DNA from: Cenococcum geophilum 1.58
Taxonomy: Eukaryota; Ascomycota; Dothideomycetes; Gloniales; Gloniaceae
Direction: 5' to 3'
Assembly: GCA_001692895.1 (NCBI GenBank)
Contig: KV748180.1
Location: forward strand, 1,916,195-1,980,194
Length of the DNA stretch: 64,000 nucleotides
The notes under the pieces were generated by a model. It searched no databases. It saw nothing but the letters and a program-made list of their open reading frames with translations, and was not told where the DNA came from. Positions within the stretch are counted from its first letter, which is position 1, and each line of letters begins with the position of its first letter. Below are positions 22,840 through 35,129 of the stretch, piece by piece. The translations under genes and the position numbers were made by a program.

Positions 22840-25800
22840 CCTATAGCATTTTTAAATTCTTTAATAGCTCCTAGGTAGTCTTATTATAGCCTATCTACTT
22901 TACTTTATACTATATTTTGTCGTTAATATCCTTATAATTAACGATCTTTAAAATTTACTATTTATCTTCCTCCTATCTTCTATATGTGTCTACTTTATAG
23001 ACTAGTAGCTTAATATTTCTATATGCTAGTTCTAGTATTGCAATATACTATATAGGGTAGATTTTTATTTTAGCTAGTAGGTTTAACTTAAATATAACTA
23101 GTAAAATCCTCTAAATAATTTTAAAAGGTCCCAGTCTAATATAGTCTAATTTTTTACTTGGTTATTAACTCTTAAATTTTTTATATAGTAGCTATACTTT
23201 ATCTCCCTCCCTAAGATCTAGTCCCTTAGATCTCTTAGTATTATAGTACCTTTTTATTCTCTTTTATACTTTCTTTACTAATTCTATAAGGCCTATATAA
23301 AGGTTTATTAACATCTTTATTTTTTCTTTAGCTATACTACTTATTTTCTTTACTTATTATAGTAATAATAATATTCTTAGCTTATATCTGTAATTTGCCC
23401 TAAATAGTAATATGCCTATCCCTTTTTAAGGTGTTATATTATATATAAACTATATAACTAGTAGTAACAATACCTAATTATTCTGCGCGTAATTAATATA
23501 ATATCTTAGATACTGTTCTAGTGTCTAATTTAATCTTTTCGTTTAACTATCTGTCTACAGATAATATATAGTAGAAGTCACTGCTCTAACTCCTTATTCC
23601 ACTAAGAATACCTCCTAAAATACTGCTATAAATCTTAAATCTCTATCCGATATAATCTTGTTTAGTGCTCCATATCTTATAAATACTTCTTTAATATAGA
23701 TTCTAGCAATATAACCTCCTATAGTCTCTCTAGTATTTTAATAGGTTGTAGCCCTCTATATGGCTTATACCTTATTAGTTTATTTCTTTAGCAATCTAGA
23801 TATTTCTTTATAACTTTCTATGCTAAACTCTAAATTCCATTAATAATATACTCCTTTTAGAGTCTTAATACTAAGCCTATAGCTCTATTATATCCTTAAG
23901 TTAATCCTTTATAAAAATCTTCTATAAATCGTTCTGCTATGCTTTTTAGAATATACTTTACTTCTTAATTTTTGTATATATCTGCTTATAGATCTTCTAG
24001 CTATACTTTTAGAATTCTTTATACCTAAAAGCTTTCTAGTGATTTATAAACTCTATCTAGTTCTTCTTAAGTTGCTGCAATTTTTGGATAATTGTACCTA
24101 ATTAATCCGTCTATATCTTTTTATAGTAAAGCCCCTAATAGCTTTTTATTATTTTATAGTTTAGCTTTTTAACTTAAGGCGTCTGCTTGTATATTATCTA
24201 TACCCTTAATATACTAAATCTTAAAATAGTATTCTATAAGCATCTCTGCCCATCTAACCTATCTTTAGTTAAGTTTCTTTATTATTAGGAATCCTATTAG
24301 GTTCTTATAATCCATCTTAACTATAAATAGTTTCTCTATGCCTTATAAGAATGCTCTTTATTTTTTTAGTGCTATAACTATACCTAATAACTCCTTATTA
24401 TAGATGTTATAGTTTAACTTTAGTAGTATTATTTTCCGACTATAGTATGCTATTAGGTGCTATTTATCTTAATATTTTTATATAAAGTATACCCCTAGTA
24501 TATAGTCTAATGTATTTATTTCTACAATCGTCTCTAATCCTAGTTAATAGATCTTAAGAACTAGCTCCTGGGTAAACAATTCCTTAACTTAGTAGAATAA
24601 CTTTTACTATTCCTTTCCCTATACCTATAGCTTCTCTTTCTTCGTTAGTTGTATAAACGGTTTAATATCCTTTAACTATTACGCTATAAACCTTCTACAG
24701 TAATTACAAACCCCTAAAAACAATCTTAACTATATAACGTTCTTTAGTTTTTGCTAATTTACTATAGCCTTAATCTTTTTTGGATCTATACTGAGTTAGC
24801 CTAGTTTAATAATAAATCTAATAAAATCGGTCTTTTTAGTAAAGAACTCGCATTTCTTAATTGCTACTAGCATCTATTCTTCTTATAGTCTCTTTAAAAC
24901 CTATTTAATATATTCCCCGTATTCTTTCTCTGTTATTAAGTAGATAATAATAATATTAAGATATATTATAATAAATTTATCTAAATATTCTCTTAATACG
25001 TTATTAATACGCTTTTAAAACGTTACTAGTGCGTTTATAAGCCCGAATTGTATAACTAATGGTTTATATAGTCCTTCCTTTAACCTAAAGACTGCCTTCT
25101 ATTTATCGCCTTCTTTAATTCTAATCTGGTAATATACCTATTTTAGATCTATCTTTATAAAGATTTGCGCGTTGCCTATCCTATCTTAGATTTTACTAAT
25201 TAAGGGTAAAGGATACCTATCCTTTTTAGTAATGCTGTTTAACTGTCTATAGTCGATACACAGCCTTAGTTTACCATTTTTCTTTAGTATAAATAGTACT
25301 GGATATCCTGCTAATAACTGCGATAGTCTAATATATCCTTTTTATAGATTTTCCTAAATAAACTCCTTTAATGCTCTACCTTCTTCTTTAGTAAGCTTAT
25401 AGATTAAAAAGAATCTTAGACTTATTCCTGGTTCTAATTCTATTTTATAGTCCTATACTATATATTCTAACAGCTTTTTACTTTTTAGTAACTATAGTTT
25501 CTTGCCGTACTTGTGGTATCTCTTCGGTATATAACTTAGTCCTTTTTTTTATTTCTTTATAGGTTGCTCCTACTTAGTACTATACTAACTTAGCTTATTA
25601 TCGCATCTTATGGCGTTAAGTATCCTTAATATTAACCTGACCTATAACCTAATTAATCTTTAGATTATATTCCTATAACTAAGGTATCCCTAGTACTGCC
25701 TTATTATTTCCTAATGGTAATATATTAAAAGATATCTTAATTTATCTCCCTTTAATAGTTAACTAAATAGGTCCTATTTTAAGATTAATAATACCTCCTC

Positions 25801-25960
25801 CGTAGGCTATCGGATCTCCTAAAATTGTTACTAATAGGTAAGAGTACTTCTTTTTCCTATGTGGTAATCCTATTCTTTTAACTACTATTAGCGAGATATA
25901 GTTCCTTATTGCTTTACTATCTATTAATACCTCAAACTGTTAATCTTACCACTTAACTTA
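22840..25960 (-). pseudogene. Copy B pol relic: protease, RT, RNase H, integrase, chromodomain
   Basis: Read from 25960 down on the minus strand. Protease (about 25700-25950) keeps the LPLGNN and GMP-type blocks. RT spans about 24760-25440, with the catalytic motif near 24945-24990 reading YLNI-like, both Asp lost. RNase H is about 24050-24740. Integrase is about 22960-23900 and the chromodomain about 22840-22950. At about 23707 the segment that in C encodes the first catalytic Asp region and the PITG block of integrase is absent. Nonfunctional. Confidence 0.85.
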
Positions 25961-27559
25961 TAAATTTAGGTGTTATTTTTAAATTCCTTTAAGGGTCTAA
26001 GGCTCTACTACTGGTTCCCTCTAGTCCCGTAGGCCTCTACTTTTCCTAACTATTAGCTGCTTAATCCTAGTTGTACTTAGTCTACCTTTAGCCAATACTT
26101 AATTCGCTTTTTGTCTTTAATATACTATAGACACGTGTTCTTTAGGCATTTTTCTATAAGGAATCTTCCTAGCTAGAGTATTAAGTCCCCTTAGCTTTAC
26201 ACTTCTACTAGGTGCCAACTATGCATATACTTAGCGTTTTTATATTTCGCCTTATTCTACATCTAATATATTCTTCTTAGATACTTACAATACTTATCTT
26301 TAGGTGCTTTATATATGTTACACGCGTTATCCATATATACGATCTATACTAACGTATAATACGCTTAGTGTCTTAGGTTAACTCTTAGCTTATCTTTATT
26401 TTTAAGTTTAAACCTTTCTCGTATTAATCTGAGCGTTATGACTTTATTTATAGGTACTAAGATTTGCCTTTCGCTTCTTTAGTCCTCTAATTACTTTTTT
26501 AGATCTTTTAATATTATAATTAAGGCTCCTTTAATGTGAGTTATAGCCTTTTCTATAATTGGGTGGTCTTAGATAACCTTTTTGTCTAGCTATATATAGA
26601 AATCTTCCTACTTATTATTGTGTCGCTGCCTATACCACTTTTAGTATAGCCCTTTAAGTATATACGGTGTGTCCGTAAGGAAGTATCTTCTTATTACTAT
26701 ATTATAGTAGCCCTTTATATATCGTTCCTTAAACCTAGTTAAAATCCCTAGATCCTCTTCTTATTCCAGTTTAGTAAGCTACTTAGCTCTTAGTGTGCCT
26801 ATTCTAGGCCTATTAGTAATTCTTTATACTAGTGCTCTATTTCGTATATGTCCTAATATACTAGATCTCTTATCTAGTTTCTATTCTTGCTATAAGGTAA
26901 TTCTTGCTCTAAATTCCTCTATGGTTTCTTTCCTTTCGCGTCTTATAAGTAGATCCTTAAAGTCTTTCTGCTTCTTAATCTTATCAGTAGTCCTTATTTG
27001 TGTCTTAAGGTCTTAATTCTATAGGATTTTTGATTTTAAGCTTGCTTCTAACTTAAGCTTAGCTCCTACCTTTATCTAACTAGGCTTAGGTATTCTTATC
27101 TTATCTTAAGAGTCTTAAATCTTACTTATCTTATCTTGAGAGTCTTATGCCTATAGGAAACTCTATCCTAAGCTTATTTGTATATCCTTAAACTAAGCTG
27201 CTGCCCTACTCTATCGGTTTCTGTCTGTTGTGGGTCCTTAGGTATGCCTTATCTTGTCTTAAGAATCTTAGTCTTTTGGCCTTTTACCTTTATTAAGTGC
27301 CGAAGTGGTTTGCTGTCCTACTTCTCTTACGTCTTGCGAAGCGATAGATATCGTGTCTAGTAGGGTCTTAATCCCTACTAATGTTCCCTATTCTGTAGTG
27401 GAATTATTCTTTACCTTTAGTATGATATTTCTAAGGTCTATATACTTCTAGTAAGCTGCCTTTATTACCTTATCGTTATATAATGTTTTGCCTGTATTAA
27501 ATTTATTGTTCTTAGTATCCGATCTATAAACTAGTTTATTAGTTCCTCTATACTATATA

Positions 27560-28820
27560 GGGTTTAGCTCTTATAGCTAATAGCTTACGCTATACTTAGC
27601 GTCTTTATAAATTTAGTATGCGTTATTATAACAAAACGCAAAACTTCTAATTAAATATTCTTTTGTTCCTTATAGTACGCTATTATCCCTCTATATATAT
27701 ATATCTTCTACTAGTCTAGTTCTTTTTATTATATAGTAACTCTAACTATCTTTATAATCCCTTATAAAGTAACCTTATTTTCCATAATTTATATAAGCTC
27801 TATCTTTAAACTATTAGCTTTGCTATAGAGTCCGCCTAAACATCTTCTACTGCTAAGATCCCTAGTTTAGCCTCTGCTCCTTAGTCCTGTAATCACTAAA
27901 TCCTTATCCTCTAAGTTTCTATAGTTTCTTACTCTATCTCTTATAGGTTTTTTTAGTACTGCTTAGGTCTATTAGCTCTGCGCTATACTATAGTTTCTAA
28001 TTTAGCTTTAGTTATTACGTACTCTACGCCTTATATAACTATAGAACTTTATCCTAACCTCTCTTAGCCTATTCCCTTTAGTAGGTCCAATTATTAATCT
28101 TAATCGCTTAATCTATTAACTTCCTTAGGGTGTCCGTATCTTCGATTAAAATGATTACGTTCTAGACTTTAGCCTTAAGTCCCTATTTATACTATGCCAT
28201 AAGCGCCTTATTATTCCACTTAACTTATATAGCTAGCGTTTAGAACTATATTATGTACTTAATTACTAAGGTTTGCTACGTAATATTTTAAAGTTTTTTT
28301 TTTACTGTGGTTGTTTCTTCCGGGTCTCTAAATATCTATATAAGTCGTTCCGTAAATCCTTCCTAACTTAAGAATATAAACCGCACCTCTTAATTGGTGG
28401 TTGTTATTTTATTTGCCTATATTTCTATAAGGTAAGGCTTAAACTACTTAAGTGCTCTTCCTAATAGGAATAGTCCTGTATAGGCTATTTAATCTATAAG
28501 TATTAGTAGCTTTACCCCTTCCTATGTAACCTTAAAGTGTATTTATATAAGAAATCCCTTAAGCTTTAATCTCTTTCCTAAGTATCTTTTAATTAATGGT
28601 AGCTTAATTATTACTGCTCTAATCCCGTTAACCCTTTCTTCTAGCGCCGCATTATTTGTTATTAATTGGTTAACTATCTCTTATAGTTGTCCGACCGTTA
28701 TAGGTTGCTATAAGTTAGTATTTGCTATACTAGTGTCACCTCCTAACCTTAAAGTAGTTGCCGCTGATAGCGTCGTAGTGGCTGCTTTTAGTAGTATATT
28801 GTTTAACTTTTTATATTTAA
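27560..28820 (-). pseudogene. Copy B gag relic
   Basis: Minus-strand gag, collinear with copy A 17500-18760. It includes the degenerate zinc-knuckle region at about 27750-27810. Short chance frames on the plus strand here (26795-27016, 27178-27360) are antisense to the relic and are not genes. Confidence 0.7.
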
Positions 28821-28842
28821 TACCGTAACTAGGTAGTGATTA

Positions 28843-29266
28843 TATAACAGAACCTTATAGTAGGAACTACAATAGACTTATTATTAGGCTAGGTATATAG
28901 GTAATGCAAATTAAAGTTAACAACGTAATAATAACTGGTAGAGTAGTTGCCTAATAGATTAACTCTAATTATATTCTGAGAATTACTATAAGGAAGGAAC
29001 TATCTAGGTAGGGACTAAGGGTCCTTAAATACACAACTATACTCCTATAAAATCCTTCTTATACGTAATATACGTATGCTTTATCTGCTCTGTTATGGAT
29101 TATATAGATCCTATAGATTATATAGATTACCCTACGTAATCTTGGCTATTATTCCTTATTATATGGTTCTATTGGCTCCATTCTAAACTGTGTTTATATT
29201 AACTAACTAGCTTCTTCTAACTCCTCTCTAAGTAGTCGTAACATTGTACTTAAAGCGTCCGTAACA
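28843..29266 (-). repeat. 5' LTR of copy B
   Basis: This is 424 bp, ending CCGTAACA, and is followed by the duplication GGCAC. Copia D1 resumes at once with GTAGAGTAGTCCC, as in the uninterrupted copy F near 40363. Confidence 0.93.
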
Positions 29267-30864
29267 GGCACGTAGAGTAGTCCCTAATTAAGATGGTTTA
29301 TTTACTAAAAAAGATATTTATTTAGGGCAAGAACGTTATCCTTAGTTAGTTTCTAGTATTAGGTAGTAATAAATAGATTAAATAAAGCCTTAGGTTAATA
29401 GATAGAAGTAATATAAGCTCTACGAGCGTGTTGCTCTACATATCCTTACTTTAGAGAATTAACGTTAATAATATTAATCTTCTTACCTTAACCCTTNCGG
29501 CGTAAAGTAATAGAATCCTTATTTAGGGAGAGGATGCATTTATTAAAAAGTAATAGTGTTATTAAATTAAGCTTTTCCTTTAGCTTTACTATAAGATTTA
29601 CCTTTACTAGCTTATCTTCTTTAAGAGCTAAGAATTAGTTATCTCCTAAAATAATTATATTATTAGTTTATATACTAATAATTCTAAATAGAGTTTCTAT
29701 AGTTATAATAAGAAAGTAGGGATTAAATATAGAAGTAGTTATAAAAGGCTTCTCTTTATAGTGCTTGCTATAAGTAGCCTACTAATAAGTTTCTACCTCT
29801 ACGATTCTATATAATGGCTTAAGTATAACTATAATTGTATCTTTAGGGTATTAGTGGCGAATTTACTCTAAAAGGTATGCTAATATTAAGTGCTAAAGGT
29901 GCGTCTCTAATTAGGTATAGGCCTAAGTAATATCTTATAAATAAACCGCTATTTTATTCTTTATTAAGGAGGGAGCTAGCGTAATAATAACTTGCTAACT
30001 AGCTTGTTAAATTATAGGAGATTATATAAGAATTATCTCTTTACCGTTATTGTTATAACCCTAGATAATAAGCATTAATTTCTTAAATAGGGCGTTAGTA
30101 ACTTTACCTTTAATCTTGTTAACTATTCTTAACTTAAAGATACGAACTCTATTAAACTTAATATAATTATACTTCTTAAATTAAAAAACTCCTCTTATAA
30201 TAAGACTATTAATCTCCTACTTATTAGATACTTAGAAAGGAGCCTTTAAAGTTATAACACAACCTTTTAAAGCTGTTTTGCGAGTTTAAAGTTAGCCTTC
30301 TCCTTAGCTGTTATAAAGGCTATTAATAACTTAACTCTATTTTTAATAGCGGCAATAAATTACTTTTTAAAATTAATAAGATATTAGTAATTTTGTAATC
30401 CCCTTTAGGTAACCTTTACCGCGTTATAGTTACGGAACCTCTACTATAATTATATTAGAATTATAGTCGCCTTCTAGAGCACGTTAATTATAGTTCTCCT
30501 TTAGGGCATCCTATAAAGGCTTAGAACTATTATCTTTATAATAAGGCTTAATAACAGTTAAACAGAATTAAGTGGGTCTATAAGGCATCTAAATAGTATA
30601 AGTTTAACTATTAATTGCAATGAGTTAATATAGGCCTAACTACCCTCCTTTTTTACGCTATACGTATACCTTAAACTAGAGTAGTAGATTAAGCGTAGTT
30701 AAGGTGTTTAGGCCATTTCTTATTCCTAGTGCGTTATTAACCTAGCGTATAGCGTAGAGATATTACACCTCCTTTATTGCCTTACAAATAGCCTTAGCTT
30801 ATTATATAATAGAGGGAGATAGTGGAGAATTATTAGTTATTTAAGGGTAGGCGCTAAAGACTAG
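29267..30864 (-). pseudogene. Copia D1 reverse transcriptase and RNase H N-terminus relic
   Basis: Minus-strand translation from 30864 down contains KGKVTNALFKKLMLII, GYNNNGKEIILI, APSLIKNKIAVYL, YPKDTIIVILKPLYRIVEV (about 29805-29870). These match fungal copia RT (KGKA...RLVIQGYNDxGK...QSPTIQR...YPEDTIMVVxKPLYGIAEAGTHWWATYxKHH). The YVDD-type block near 29645-29690 reads TNNIIILGD-like, both Asp changed to Asn. Stops are TAA/TAG. The frame continues across H into the integrase at 32418. Confidence 0.85.
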
Positions 30865-31058
30865 TATAAGCTTTGCAGTGTGTGGGAATTAAATAAGCGA
30901 CTTTATTGTAAATCTATAGAAATCAAGTGGTATAAATATATAAAAGTAGACCCCGAACTCTAAAGCCTATAACTTATTTTAAACGTATCCGAGATATATA
31001 AGGGTAGTGCTGACGTAGGTGAAACAGGGTAATATGCAAGGTCCAGTAGTCGGTTATA
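30865..31058 (-). repeat. 3' LTR of element H
   Basis: This is 194 bp, almost identical to 32224-32417. The chance frame at 30960-31148 lies mostly in this LTR and is not a gene. Confidence 0.88.
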
Positions 31059-31139
31059 TACCCCCCCCAGATTTAACAGTGTAGTTAAAGCTATAGAAAG
31101 AAAAATAAAGGCAGAAACTATACTCCCTAGCTTTATATC

Positions 31140-31390
31140 TCTAGACATAAAGCTATATTTAAAGAGATGTCCTCTATAGCCTCTTAGGAGACTATATTTA
31201 AAAAGGTGTCCTCTTTAGCCTCTTAGGAGACTGTATTTAAAGAGGTATAGTAATTTAATCTGTAGTTGAGGTAGTCATTTAAGCTGTAATTGAGGTAGAT
31301 CTTTAATCTGTGTTTGAGGTAGTTAATTAATCTATAATCAATGTAGTCATTTAAGCTGTAATTAAGGTAGATCTTTAAAGCTGCTTAATT
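31140..31390. repeat. Tandem repeats inside element H
   Basis: There are two to three copies of a unit around TATTTAAAGAGATGTCCTCT and TAGCCTCTTAGGAGACT (31145-31245). These are followed by about five copies of a unit around TTTAAGCTGTAATTGAGGTAG (31245-31390). No coding meaning is evident. Confidence 0.75.
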
Positions 31391-32223
31391 ACATTGACGT
31401 GCTTATAGAAGCTGCTCAATTGCAATAATATACTTTAGAATTTTGAATAGAATTTTAACTAGTGCTAAATATAGCAGTATAACTGGCTAGTATTATAGAA
31501 GCTAGGGCTTTAAAATCAAAATTAATTATTCCTAGTTCTTCTTTTATGTTATTAGATTTAACTAATAGATATAATACAAATTGTGCTTTTGTTCGTTGGC
31601 TATATATCCAAATAGTTAATGTCTAGGGTAGGTAACGGTCGTCTCTCAATTGAATGTCGTTTAGCGACTGCTCATCTAGTATCCAGCTAAGTGTAGTACT
31701 ACTTAGATTATTCCATACCGTTTTAGTAATCGTCCATCTAGTATTAGCCTCGTGTTCTGGCCTATTCTACAAGCTTGTAGTACTATAGGAGTCGTCTATT
31801 ATAACTAGTTATAGGAAGTCGTTCGCTATCGATTTAAAAGGGTCAAGAAGGGTCCAGTTAGCGTCTTAGCGAAAACCTTATTTTGACGTTTTTTGATTCG
31901 TTAATTCGTTTGTCAGTCGCGTACGTACGGTCAGGGTCGTACAGTCGGTCGGTCGGGTTTGATTCAATCGATGTTCGATATAATCGATATTTAATATATT
32001 CGATATTCGATGTAATTGATATTTAAAGTGTTTAATATTTAATTGTTCGTCCATTTGGTAAATAAAGATAATTATAAGTATAAGAGAGGTACCTGGAAGA
32101 AGCTTAAAATACTTATAAAGGTAGAAGAAGAAGTGACTTCTTAAACAAGGTAGTAATTGATTGCTTAGTAAGCGCTAAATGTATAGATTAGATACAGTAC
32201 GGTAGGCAGGCCGGGCTTATAAC

Positions 32224-32417
32224 TATAAGCTTTGTAGTGTATAGGAATTAAATAAGCGACTTTATTATAAATTTATGGAAATTAAGTGGTATAAATATAT
32301 AAAAGTAGACCCCAAACTCTAAAGCCTATAACTTATTTTAAACGTATCCGAGATATATAAGGGTAGTGCTAACGTAGGTGAAATAGGGTAATATGCAAGG
32401 TCCGGTAGTCGGTTATA
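32224..32417 (-). repeat. 5' LTR of element H
   Basis: This is 194 bp, followed by the duplication ACTAG and the resumption of D1 (TAACGTGGGTATAAG, as in F near 44497). Confidence 0.88.
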
Positions 32418-32881
32418 ACTAGTAACGTGGGTATAAGTCTATTTAGGCTAGCGGAATTATTAACGGCTTTAATAGCTATTTATAAGGTAAGTTCTTTACT
32501 AGCGTCCTTTAGTTTTAAAGAAATAATCTTATATACGCGGCGTAATGGCGCGTAATATCACTCTACTTTTTTAACGCTATTATATGCCTTAATAGGGACT
32601 TCCTTAACCTTAATTGCTATTGCCTTTGTTTATTATCGGAACTCTATAAATAAGAAGTTCTTTTCTACATTATGGACGATTTAATTAAGGGGTCCTAAGT
32701 AGATATTAATCTAGTATAATTAAAGGGTATTCTATACGTTCTTAATTAATATATCCTTTAAGAATTATACGGCTTAGAAGGAGGTTAAGAAGTTAATAAC
32801 TTAGAGTACTAGCGTGCCGCTAAGATATATAACGTTAACAATAATATAGAAGTTAAAATTGTAGTTATTTTTAAGGGTAAA
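32418..32881 (-). pseudogene. Copia D1 integrase relic
   Basis: The minus strand carries the copia integrase core and its C-side, collinear with F 44480-44950. There blocks such as VYLGPPN, KEVPIKAYNSVRKVEQYY, LQIAVKAIKDSAGPNGLIP are readable. It ends at 32881 in the duplication GTAAA of copy C. The N-terminal continuation lies at 52278. Confidence 0.8.
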
Positions 32882-33305
32882 TATAACGGAACCTTATAGT
32901 AAGTACTACGATGGGCTCGTTAATGGGCTAGGTGTATAGGTAATACAAATTAAAGTTAACAACGTAATAATAACTAGTAGAGTGGTTGCCTAATAGATTA
33001 ACTCTAATTATATTCTAAAAATTACTATAAGAAAGGAACTATCTAGGTAGGGACTAAAAGTCCTTAAATACACAACTATGCTCCTATAAAATCCTTCTTG
33101 TATATAATATACATATGCTTTATTTACTCTATTATAGATCTTATAGATTATATAGATTATATAGATTATCCTATATAACCTTAGTTACTATTCCTCGTTA
33201 TATAGCTCTACTAGCTCTATCCCGGATTATGCTTTAATTAACTAACTAGCTTCTTTTAACTCTCTCCTAAGTAGTTATAATATTATACTTAAAGTGTCCG
33301 TAATA
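32882..33305 (-). repeat. 3' LTR of copy C
   Basis: This is 424 bp and pairs with 51854-52277. It contains the ATAGATTATATAGATT-type repeat also seen in B. Confidence 0.93.
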
Positions 33306-34079
33306 CTATCTCCCTCCTTTTTACCTTTATCCTTAAAGATCTTAAATATCTCTAAATTGTTTACTAGAGGTATAATGTCCGTTTAATTAATTTAGTTAAT
33401 ATTATTGCTTATTATACCTAAAGTAATTTCTTCTTCTTCGGCTCTGCGTTGCACTTACACTATTACAGTAATATTATCTCTTAGTAAGATTATACTATCT
33501 CCGTATTCTTATTATTTAAAAGAGGGGTTAGTTTATATTACGTTAGTAAACCTATCTTTATAATAACTATCCTTTTACTTAAAGTATACTAAAGCGAATA
33601 TTTGTTTATTCTATAACGTTTACTCTATCTTTAATGCTAAATATATATAACCTATTACTCTTAATAGTCGTCTAGTTCCTTAATTAATTTATCTTAGGGT
33701 TTTATATTTAATCTACTGCTACACAGCTAGATAATAAACTGTTAGTGGCGCTAACCAAACTTTATTATTTTTGAGACGCTAAGTAAGAAGCTGCTAATGC
33801 CTAATAGTAGGCCCTTAAGGCTCGTCTGGCTGCGTTCGCTTAGTTAATTTATCTTAAGAAGGTTTATAAGAAGGTTTATTTTAAGGAGTAGAAACTTATA
33901 AAATAGGGTTTATAGGAACTTAGTAATAAAAGGATAGATTTTTTACCGCTAGGGAAGGAAACAAGTCTAAGTAGCTCGGTAGCTATTCCTCCTAAGTCCC
34001 CCTTAAGTAACTTATTTTTTTACAATCTATTTTTATTACTACTGCCTAACCTAATCTCTCCTAATACTCCTATACCTTT

Positions 34080-34508
34080 CCTATAGCGTTTTTTAGATTC
34101 TTTAGTAACTCCTAAATAGTCTTATTATAGCCTATTCACTTTACTTTATACTATATTTTATTATTAATGTCCTTATAATTAATAATCTTTAAAACTTACT
34201 ACTTATCTTCTTCTTATCCTTTATACGTATCTACCTTATAGACCAGTAGCTTAACATTCCCGTATACTAGTTTTAGCATTGCGATATACTATATAGGGTA
34301 AATTTTTATCTTAGCTAGTAGGTTTAACTTAAACGTAACTAGTAAAATTTTCTAGATAATTTTAAAAGGTCCTAGTCTAACATAGTCTAACTTCTTACTT
34401 AGTCGTTAACTCTTAAAATTTTTATATAGTAGCTATACTTTATCTCCCTCCTTAAGATCTAGTCCCTTAAATCTCTTAGCATTATAGTACCTTTTTATTC
34501 TTTCTTAT
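34080..34508 (-). pseudogene. Copy C integrase C-terminus and chromodomain relic
   Basis: The minus strand is collinear with copy A 5880-6300. The chromodomain block lies near 34090-34200, followed inward by the GPFKII-type integrase tail. It is interrupted at 34508 by element E. Confidence 0.75.
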
Positions 34509-34715
34509 TGTCGGGAATAAGGCAAGTTGCCGTTATATACGGCAAACTGCCGTCACGTAATAGCAAGTTGCTATCACGTGTCGCCGCGGCACTAGCGTGG
34601 CGAGGAGCCTTAAGTTCCTCGCCCTCCCTCATTCTAATAAATAAGCTTTATTAACCAACATCACTATAACCTACTCGAGTAGTCCTTATTGGTGAGCTAC
34701 CCTATATAACCAACA
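34509..34715 (+). repeat. 5' LTR of element E with three 20-bp subrepeats
   Basis: Positions about 34521-34582 hold three diverged copies of a 20-21 bp unit (GCAAGTTGCCGTTATATAC, GCAAACTGCCGTCACGTAAT, GCAAGTTGCTATCACGTGTC). The LTR of F has one, which accounts for its shorter 166-bp length. Confidence 0.9.
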
Positions 34716-35129
34716 CTAATTAATGGTTGAATATATAGTTAACTACAGAGCAGCTAGGTTTTTAAACAGAAGAGACAGTCTCGTATAGGGGTGCCATATA
34801 CGCTTATATGGAATAGATCCCGGCGACACTATACTACCTTAGTGTCGACCTGAATCGGAGTTCCTTACCACCATCGTACTACTGTCTAACGACCTAGATC
34901 GTCTATACGAACTATATCTCATCGAATGTCCCATCAAACGTCCCATTACCTGTTTCCATTAACTATGACCTACTAAATGACATCGTCGTCATTCTATTTA
35001 CCACCTATCTGATATATATAGAGAGCTTCTAGAGCCCTCTTTAATAGACAGAGTCATCATCCTTATTCTACGTTCGACACTTAGACTTGCGGAAAACTAG
35101 TAATAAAAGTGTTACTAAGTACTAGGAGA

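Larger units (their letters stand above)
21642..29266 (-). mobile_element. Ty3/gypsy chromovirus copy B (complete outline, integrase deletion)
   Basis: LTRs at 21642-22065 and 28843-29266 (424 bp each), beginning TATAACGG/TATAACAG and ending CCGTAACA. The target duplication is GGCAC at 21637-21641 and 29267-29271. The same gene order as copy A runs on the minus strand. Length is 7.6 kb with no insertion inside. Relative to C it has lost about 140 bp of integrase at about 23707. All coding parts are interrupted by TAA/TAG. Confidence 0.93.
30865..32417 (-). mobile_element. Small LTR retrotransposon H without coding capacity (TRIM/LARD-like)
   Basis: LTRs at 30865-31058 and 32224-32417 (194 bp each) begin TATAAGCTTTG and end GTCGGTTATA, that is TG...CA after RIP. 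The duplication ACTAG is at 30860-30864 and 32418-32422. A run of C (31061-31068) just inside the left LTR is a polypurine tract on the other strand, so the element reads on the minus strand. The 1.17-kb interior holds no reading frame with recognisable domains. It has a repeat block at about 31140-31390 and a less AT-rich part at 31600-31960. Mobility must have come from another element. Confidence 0.88.
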
